DNA from: Bifidobacterium catenulatum DSM 16992 = JCM 1194 = LMG 11043 | GTDB taxonomy: Bacteria; Actinomycetota; Actinomycetes; Actinomycetales; Bifidobacteriaceae | DNA length: 64,000 nucleotides | NCBI RefSeq assembly: GCF_001025195.1 | Contig: NZ_AP012325.1 | Span: 1,798,001 to 1,862,000, forward strand | Direction: 5' to 3' | Part shown: positions 58,176-64,000 of the stretch, one piece after another | How the letters are laid out: each line of letters opens with the position of its first letter | Position numbering within the stretch: position 1 is the stretch's first letter | Program-made: the position numbers and the translations under genes | The notes under the pieces: model-generated | The model's database searches: none | What the model was told of the DNA's origin: nothing | What the model saw: only the letters and a program-made list of their open reading frames with translations

Positions 58176-59081
58176 ATGATTCTCAGAAAGAAAATCATTC
58201 GAAGCATCGCAGCCATAACCGCAACTCTTTCGATGCTTGCCTTACCCATTGCCTCAGCCAATGCGGAAGAGATCGTCTCACCGCCATATCCCGAATACAC
58301 TGGCTGGGTTGTTCAGGATGGTGAGCATTATTGGTTCGATTCCGGTACCATGGCACGTTCAAAGGAAATCTACGATCCGAGCAGTAATGCCTGGTACTGG
58401 CTCGACGCAGATGGAACAATGGCACGCAACAAAGATGTTTATCAGCGTTCCAATGGTGGTAAATGGGTTAGGTACGATTCCAATGGCCATATGATCAAGG
58501 GCGAGGATTACCGATATGGCGGCTGGTATTATTTTGACCAGACAACCGGCGCTATGGCCAAAGGTATGAAGTATATCGGATCCAATGGCGGCAAATGGGT
58601 GTATTACGACTGGACGACCGGCAAGATGGCGCACGGCGAGCAGTATGTGAACTATGACGCGCAGCATACCGGCTGGTACCTGTTCGATCAGTACACCGGT
58701 GCCATGTTCCACGGCGATACCTATATCCGATCCAATGGCGGCAAATGGGTTCGCTATGACCGAGTGACAGGAAAGATGGTCAAGGGCTTGCATTATCAGG
58801 ATGGAGCCTACTATTACTTCGACCAGACCACTGGCGCCATGGCGCATGGACGCGTGTGGGTGCCCGAATGGAACTCATATGCGACCTTTGATTCCGTCTC
58901 TGGCCGCTATGTTAGCAAGGATTCAGGCAATAACAATCCGGGAAATACTGGAGGAGAAAACATCCGTGGTCGATTCTGCAAGAAGAGCGAAAAGGGCCAG
59001 CAGCGTATCGATGGCGACGGTACACTTATCGTCTGCGAATGCCGCAACGGGAACAACACCCCGCATTGGTATGCCAAGTAG
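58176..59081 (+). CDS. Secreted cell-wall-binding repeat protein without catalytic domain
   Basis: A 301-residue protein. The signal peptide (about 1-30) ends ASANA. From about 40 to 250 it consists of choline-binding-type repeats (GWYYFDQTTGAMAKGM, NGGKWVRYDSNGHMIKGED). The C-terminus (about 260-301) has three Cys (RFCKK and IVCECRN) and ends HWYAK. No enzymatic domain is present. The repeat block is closely similar to the C-terminal block of the lysozyme at 62466. AAGGAG 9 nt before ATG 58176 decides the start among several ATGs. It may coat the wall or compete with the lysozyme for ligand. Confidence 0.85.
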   Translation: MILRKKIIRSIAAITATLSMLALPIASANAEEIVSPPYPEYTGWVVQDGEHYWFDSGTMARSKEIYDPSSNAWYWLDADGTMARNKDVYQRSNGGKWVRYDSNGHMIKGEDYRYGGWYYFDQTTGAMAKGMKYIGSNGGKWVYYDWTTGKMAHGEQYVNYDAQHTGWYLFDQYTGAMFHGDTYIRSNGGKWVRYDRVTGKMVKGLHYQDGAYYYFDQTTGAMAHGRVWVPEWNSYATFDSVSGRYVSKDSGNNNPGNTGGENIRGRFCKKSEKGQQRIDGDGTLIVCECRNGNNTPHWYAK

Positions 59082-59105
59082 ATAACAACCACCGTATGAT
59101 TCCGT

Positions 59106-59155
59106 ATGATTCTTGGAAGAATCCGGAGATGCCTCCGCTTTCTTCCAAGAATCAT
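59106..59155. terminator. Bidirectional terminator between the wall-binding protein and DUF2142 genes
   Basis: ATGATTCTTGGAAGA and TCTTCCAAGAATCAT form a perfect 15-bp stem. It overlaps the stop of the convergent gene by a few bases. Confidence 0.85.
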
Positions 59156-60450
59156 TTCCATTGAATCACATACGTAATCGCTATAGCGATATATGAAAAT
59201 GCCGTTAAAGCCGCCACAGAAATAGCTAATACTCTGCGATTGATATTTTCATCCCTAATAAAGTTGGGGAACAACAGCGCAGCAAGCGGCAATACCGGTA
59301 TGAAATACCTGTTCTGCAATCCCGAAGCATATGCATCTACATTTCCAACCCATGTGATTGACATTGCCACACACGATAATACGTAATACAGAACTATAAT
59401 TAATACTATTAATCCAACCTGCAATTTATTTATATTTTTATAGCTCATATGCACAATCAGAAGCATCATAATAGCGATAAGCACTGGAGCCATAACGATT
59501 AAAGGCAACTGAATTTCTTCCGTTCCTGTAAAGAACTGAAGATTTCTTCTTGAATTCACCAATTGCCCATTAATCTTCTCAGTATCAAAATCCATAGGCT
59601 CGAACAACGACCGGCCGATAAGCGGAAATATTTTCCAGGAAGATTGCAGTAACTGCCCCTCAAGCTCGTGTGTCTTCTCCAATGGAACACGATTCGGGGC
59701 AACCGATATCTGCGAGGTCTTCGCCCGCCAAAGCCACATGGAGACAAAAGCAGTGAGAGCAGGAAGCGCCAAGGTGATCTTTTTTACGCATCCGTGAGCC
59801 TTAGGAATCAAGAACAATACAAATAATGCGATGATGAAACAGGTAATCTTGACTTGTCCGAGCAGAGCTCCCATCATGCAGAGCAGAGCAATATGCCAGT
59901 ATTGCAACATGTCATCCCGTTGATACAAACACAGAACAACCGCAATGAACAGCAGACAATAGCTGTTGGTGACGGCATCAGCTGTCGGGAATATCATTGA
60001 AAAAAATGTGGTAGGAAGAATCGCTATAGCCAGAATGATATTGACATAAGATTTGGCTACCCATATTGCCACGGCAATAATAGTGGCCGAGCAGATCAAT
60101 GTTGCCACACTCGATACGCGAAAATTCCCGCGCACAATAAGACTGGGAAAATAGACAAAGGGAGCATTCACCGCAGTGTTGTTGAAGGTTATTATCTTCC
60201 CGTGGTCACGGTAAACCACCCAATCATGGTATTCATCAGAAAATACCGGAATTATATTCCCCGCTCTGATTTGCAGGATTCTGGCCCAATGCGCCATTGC
60301 ATCGTTAAAACAATGCTGTTTGCCACAGAAAATAAGAATGCACCCTGTTGTGATTGTGCCGATCCAGTACAGCAAGGAAATATAATCAGAGGCATGAGGC
60401 TCCACATGTTTCAGTTCACGTTGACGCTTCCCCGAATAATGCCGCGGCAA
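59152..60450 (-). CDS. DUF2142-family polytopic membrane protein (putative GT-C glycosyltransferase)
   Basis: A 432-residue protein with about ten predicted helices. DUF2142-type landmarks are NNTAVNAPFVYFPSLIV, FPTADAVTNSYCLLFI and SGLQNRYFIPVLPLAALLFP. The family resembles GT-C enzymes that use lipid-linked sugars outside the membrane. The start is TTG 60450: GGAGG lies 5 nt before it and no ATG is near. The gene is notably AT-rich. It lies 175 bp after the GtrB-like gene on the same strand. Confidence 0.75.
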   Translation of the reverse strand: MPRHYSGKRQRELKHVEPHASDYISLLYWIGTITTGCILIFCGKQHCFNDAMAHWARILQIRAGNIIPVFSDEYHDWVVYRDHGKIITFNNTAVNAPFVYFPSLIVRGNFRVSSVATLICSATIIAVAIWVAKSYVNIILAIAILPTTFFSMIFPTADAVTNSYCLLFIAVVLCLYQRDDMLQYWHIALLCMMGALLGQVKITCFIIALFVLFLIPKAHGCVKKITLALPALTAFVSMWLWRAKTSQISVAPNRVPLEKTHELEGQLLQSSWKIFPLIGRSLFEPMDFDTEKINGQLVNSRRNLQFFTGTEEIQLPLIVMAPVLIAIMMLLIVHMSYKNINKLQVGLIVLIIVLYYVLSCVAMSITWVGNVDAYASGLQNRYFIPVLPLAALLFPNFIRDENINRRVLAISVAALTAFSYIAIAITYVIQWK

Positions 60451-60625
60451 AACAGCCTCCCCCTACTATGAAAAACTGGTTTTGATGCAATCACAACCAG
60501 TAATCGCATCAAAACAAAGCTATCTCGGTAGCACACGTTTGAAGAATACCCATTTTTCAGGCACAATATCCGGCTTATTCACTCGGTAATAGTCCTATCT
60601 TTCCCTAAAAAAATAAACTGCCCAC

Positions 60626-61579
60626 TCAGAGCGTCGTCTCGACAATATAGCGAGGACGAGCTTTAACCTCTAAATAAATTTTTGCTATGTACTCACCAAT
60701 AATACCGAGTGCCAGCAAAATAAAGCCGCCTAGAATCCACAGGGAACACATCATTGATCCCCAGCCCGCAACGGCATGCCCTGAGAAAACGGAAACAAGG
60801 GTATAAATCAACATGACGATTCCAACGAACACCGAGAACAGACCCAGACCGGTGATCATGGTCAGCGGCTTTGTCGAGAAGGAAGTCACACCTTCAATCG
60901 CGAAGGAAACCATCTTTTTCAACGGGTACTTGGATTCCCCGGCCACTCGGGTTCCGCGCTTGTAATATACCTTTGCCGTTTTGAATCCGAGAGAAGGAAC
61001 CAGACCGCGTAGGAACAAATTCGATTCCTTGTATTGCGATAAAGCCTGCAATGCGGCACGACTCATCAATCGATAATCGGCATGATCCGGCACTGTTTCC
61101 GTTCCAAGCCATTTCATCAGGGAATAAAAAGCATGGGCGGTGCCACGCTTGAATGCGGTATCGGTTTCACGGTTGTCCCGCACACCATAGACGATTTCAG
61201 CACCCCGGAGGTATTCCTGCACCATGTCGTCGACCGCATTGGGATCGTCCTGCAAGTCAGCATCCATAGAAACAACAGCGTCGACATTCATACTCAATGC
61301 ATGCATTAAGCCAGCAAAAAGAGCATTCTGGTGGCCTCTATTGTGAGCTAGTTTTACACCACGGAATAAGGAGGGATCTTTCTCATGCAGCGACGTAATC
61401 ACATCCCAAGTCTTGTCATGGGACCCATCATCGACAAAAATAACAAAGCTATCTCGTGCAACAGCCTGCGAATTCTCAAGCTGAATCATCTTTTTCTTCA
61501 AAACATCCGCAGTCATATGCAATGCGGCTTCTTCGTTAAAACAAGGAATCACAAAAGCCAGTGTCGGTTCACATCTCAT
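60626..61579 (-). CDS. GtrB/DPM1-type glycosyltransferase with two C-terminal helices
   Basis: A 317-residue GT2 enzyme. FVIPCFNEEAAL, FVIFVDDGSHDKTWDVI, VKLAHNRGHQNALFAGL, VVSMDADLQDDP (DxD metal motif) and DYRLMSRAALQAL. The C-terminal pair of membrane helices (about 228-295) is typical of enzymes that put a sugar on undecaprenyl phosphate. GTGGAG before ATG 61579 favours that start over one 39 nt upstream. With the DUF2142 protein it could form a lipid-linked sugar-modification pair. Confidence 0.88.
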   Translation of the reverse strand: MRCEPTLAFVIPCFNEEAALHMTADVLKKKMIQLENSQAVARDSFVIFVDDGSHDKTWDVITSLHEKDPSLFRGVKLAHNRGHQNALFAGLMHALSMNVDAVVSMDADLQDDPNAVDDMVQEYLRGAEIVYGVRDNRETDTAFKRGTAHAFYSLMKWLGTETVPDHADYRLMSRAALQALSQYKESNLFLRGLVPSLGFKTAKVYYKRGTRVAGESKYPLKKMVSFAIEGVTSFSTKPLTMITGLGLFSVFVGIVMLIYTLVSVFSGHAVAGWGSMMCSLWILGGFILLALGIIGEYIAKIYLEVKARPRYIVETTL

Positions 61580-61822
61580 CTGAACTCCACGCTTGTTCGT
61601 TTCCATATCATGAGTCATGTCTAACAGTGTATGTCATGCTATCAATGCAAATAGTCAAACCCTGCCCACAGCTTCATCACGTATCTTCAAAGGCCTCCTA
61701 GTATAGCGGTATTGCCACACCTCTAGACATACACCAAAAGCTCCAACGAGTGACTTGCAAAACAAGCTTTTGTTATGGCAATAGCTATAATTGGCCTCGG
61801 ACAATGAGAAGAAAAAGCAATA

Positions 61823-62456
61823 ATGTTCCAACGGAGAAAAATCCTAATCGGTTTTTAAACCACTACAATGCTACAGGGAATTACTTACCCGGCAATCGCA
61901 CTGGGCAGCGAGCCTAACGCAATGCAAGCGTCTTCTAATAATCAAACTGCCGTACCGGTTCAGAATCCAAATAGTACCCAGAGAGATGATTCTAATGCAA
62001 TCGCTTCAGAGGCCAATGGTGCCTCGCAATCTTCTGATTCAGTGTCCGAATCAACACAACTGAAGAAATAATTCAATCCAGCCAACAGAACAGGAATGAC
62101 AGCCAACCCGACTCTTCCGAATCGAACAGGAATAACGGCAGCGCTAGTTCCAACGAATCGACTAAAACAGAACAACCTGAAAACGGTTGGGATCAGGATA
62201 AGGAGCACTACTACGAAAATGGCACTATGGCCATCAGCAAGGAGTGTTCATGCCAAGTTCTCCGACAAACCGCGAAGACGGAATCTGGGTCCGTTTTGAT
62301 GAAAACGGTAATTTACGTTTCCGGATCATTCAGCGAATCCAAAGCACGAAAATCAGCCATGACAGGCAACACAGTCGCCATTATTATGAAAGCGGCTGGA
62401 AAATTCACCATTTTCCAGCCGAATCAATCAAGCAGTATGACTGAGTCTGAAATGTA
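61823..62456 (+). pseudogene. Frameshifted cell-wall-binding protein gene
   Basis: From ATG 61823 the frame reads MFQRRKILIGF, then an in-frame TAA at 61856, and continues TTTMLQGITYPAIALGSEPN, a signal peptide. A Ser/Asn/Gln-rich linker follows, partly in a second frame after a stop at 62069 (SSQQNRNDSQPDSSESN). ENGWDQDKEHYYENGTMA is a wall-binding repeat. A further frame change gives GIWVRFDENGNL and HYYESGWKIHHF. At least one nonsense and two frameshift changes separate it from a working gene. It is a decayed relative of the genes at 58176 and 62466. Confidence 0.75.
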
Positions 62457-62465
62457 AATCAGGAA

Positions 62466-64000
62466 TCAACCTCGGCCTGTGACACTATCGAAATAATGCC
62501 ATGCTTGCCATTGTGGAACCCACGTGTTTCCGTGAGCCATAGCTCCTGTAACTGGATCGAAGTAGTACCATAGACCATTCTGTTTCTGCAAACCTTTTAC
62601 CATTTTGCCGGTTTTCTGATCATAACGGACCCATTTACCGCCATTCGCACGTATAAAAATATCACCTGTACATCTTGCACCAGTAATGTTGTCAAATAGA
62701 TACCAGCCAGAATGCTCTTTATCAAAATTAAGATACGCTTCGCCATGCGCCATTTTGCCGGTGACCATGTCGTAGTATACCCATTTGTTCCCATTGGACA
62801 GATATGTCATCCCCTTACTCATCGCACCGGTCGTAAAGTCGAAGTTATACCAGACGCCGTATCGGAAATCCTCACCTTTAATCATATGACCATTGGAATC
62901 ATAACGAACCCATTTACCACCGTTCGAACGCAGATAAACATCCTTATCGTGCGCCATGGTTCCATCTGAATCAATCCAATACCAAGCATTACTCTCAGGA
63001 TCGTAAATTTCCTTGCTACGCGCTAAAGAACCATCTGAATCCCACCAATACTTTTGGCCATTTTTGGTAACCCAATGCCCACCATTCACATACGCTTTAT
63101 TCCCAAACGCATTCATGTCCACATTGCCACTGATGCCGTCCACTTTGCCGGAGCTGGTGTATTGCCATCCGCGACTGTCGGTCGGGAACGAGTCGAATCC
63201 CATGCGAGCGCCGTACTGCGCCACCCACGTGGTTTTAGCGTAAATGTCGGCATGTTTCAGCGGGCCTTGCAGATAGCTGGTGTACGAGTAGACGCTCAGG
63301 TTCTTGTATCCGGCGGACTGCAGTGCGCTGTACCAATTGTTGACGATATCGTTGTACACGTTCGGGTCGGTGGGCGGCTGATGCCCCTCCCACGTCCACT
63401 TTTCCAGGTCGTAGTACACGGGGTACGCCAAATCGCTCGCGTTCACACCGAATTGCTTAAGTTTGGCGACCACGTCGGCACCTTCTTCTTTGGCAATCGA
63501 CGGAGTATCCGCGTAGGAATACCAGTAGATGCCGAACGGGATGCCAAGTCGCTTGCATTCGGAAATGTTACGTTGCGCTTTCTTGTCAGCATTGTTGCCC
63601 TCGCCGTAGCCAAGGCGGATAATCACGCCTTCCACGCCGTCGGCTTTCGCTTTGGCCCAGTCGATGTCGCCCTGCCATTCGGAAACGTCAATCACGCCTT
63701 TGGCTTGCTGCACGAACAGGTTGTTCTGGTAGTCGAAGAAGGCTTTCGTATTGTTGTAAGTGCCCCAGTGCGCACCGTATTCATTGCTTTCGAATTTGGA
63801 GAGCTGTACGTTCGCGTCGGCTACAGCATTTTTGACATCTTCCGCACTTACCGGAATGAAGGATTCGCCGTTGGTTTTGGCGAGCGGATCCGGCTGCTGA
63901 TCCTGCGTACCGACCAGTGTCGCATCGGTCACGGTTTCGCCGGTTTCAATATTCTTGACCTCACCTTCGGGGGTAACGGCCAGGTCTTCCGAAACCACGG
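62466..64000 (-). CDS. GH25 lysozyme with cell-wall-binding repeats (5' end outside the window)
   Basis: The frame is open to the window edge, so the N-terminus is missing. The visible part has a linker (about 1-95), then a GH25 domain: GVIDVSEWQGDIDWAKAKAD with catalytic-site Asp, GVIIRLGYGEG, IYWYSYADT and YYDLEKWTW (D-x-E). It ends GWQYTSSGKVDGISGNVDMN. Five or more choline-binding-type repeats follow (SNAWYWIDSDGTMAHDKD, GWYLFDNITGARCTGD). It hydrolyses peptidoglycan beta-1,4 bonds. The end of the repeats is at the C-terminus without other domains. Confidence 0.93.
   Translation of the reverse strand, partial: VVSEDLAVTPEGEVKNIETGETVTDATLVGTQDQQPDPLAKTNGESFIPVSAEDVKNAVADANVQLSKFESNEYGAHWGTYNNTKAFFDYQNNLFVQQAKGVIDVSEWQGDIDWAKAKADGVEGVIIRLGYGEGNNADKKAQRNISECKRLGIPFGIYWYSYADTPSIAKEEGADVVAKLKQFGVNASDLAYPVYYDLEKWTWEGHQPPTDPNVYNDIVNNWYSALQSAGYKNLSVYSYTSYLQGPLKHADIYAKTTWVAQYGARMGFDSFPTDSRGWQYTSSGKVDGISGNVDMNAFGNKAYVNGGHWVTKNGQKYWWDSDGSLARSKEIYDPESNAWYWIDSDGTMAHDKDVYLRSNGGKWVRYDSNGHMIKGEDFRYGVWYNFDFTTGAMSKGMTYLSNGNKWVYYDMVTGKMAHGEAYLNFDKEHSGWYLFDNITGARCTGDIFIRANGGKWVRYDQKTGKMVKGLQKQNGLWYYFDPVTGAMAHGNTWVPQWQAWHYFDSVTGRG

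Overview
The window is about 64 kb of high-GC actinobacterial chromosome that reads as a Bifidobacterium. The evidence is the combination of GlgE-type alpha-glucan metabolism, a GlnR-like orphan regulator, a rho gene with a long charged insertion, a DUF2469 gene, an HspR-type (HAIR) operator at clpB, and galactofuranose and choline-binding-type surface genes. The species cannot be fixed from the sequence alone. No rRNA operon and no CRISPR array were seen. There is one intact tRNA (Lys-CTT) and one tRNA-like 3' remnant at a prophage end.

Layout. 1-2340: right end of a prophage (small phage protein, amidase endolysin, holin, tyrosine integrase), closed by a tRNA-like attachment site. 2341-17100: an anchored surface protein, glgE, ppa, mntP, a membrane protein, glnR, nth, a peptide-type solute-binding protein, valS and a large unknown envelope protein. 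17186-31000 is mostly minus strand: chorismate mutase/Lrp, rho, an FAD oxidoreductase, DUF2469/GNAT, gatCAB, a SpoU methyltransferase, a phosphoribosyltransferase-like protein and rmuC. 31079-43600: a relic of a copper-type P-ATPase, clpB, an FAH-family enzyme, YggS, an orphan transposase-like HTH protein, gluQ, an aquaporin, tRNA-Lys, the rpsF-ssb-rpsR-rplI operon and prs. 43682-47072: a nucleoside/ribose salvage cluster (ribokinase, nucleoside hydrolase, LacI regulator).

47100-64000 is the accessory part, with shifting base composition, repeats and broken genes. It holds two AAA/DUF4143 ATPases, each with its own repeat family, on either side of an orphan rmlB. Next comes an envelope-glycan block: an LtaS-like glycerophosphotransferase, UDP-galactopyranose mutase, a GlfT2-like galactofuranosyltransferase, a GtrB-like glycosyltransferase and a DUF2142 membrane protein. 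Mixed into it are three relatives of one cell-wall-binding repeat family: an intact GH25 lysozyme cut by the window end, a secreted protein with no catalytic domain, and a frameshifted pseudogene.

The most interesting inference is that the LtaS-like, Glf and GlfT2-like genes may build the galactofuranan and glycerophosphate lipoglycan described chemically in bifidobacteria. Other signals worth a look are the repeat-bracketed ATPases, a set of genes with a -10 box 6-7 nt before the start codon (probable leaderless mRNAs), a three-site DnaA-box cluster in front of glgE, and an open reading frame that keeps P1B-ATPase membrane helices but no catalytic domains.
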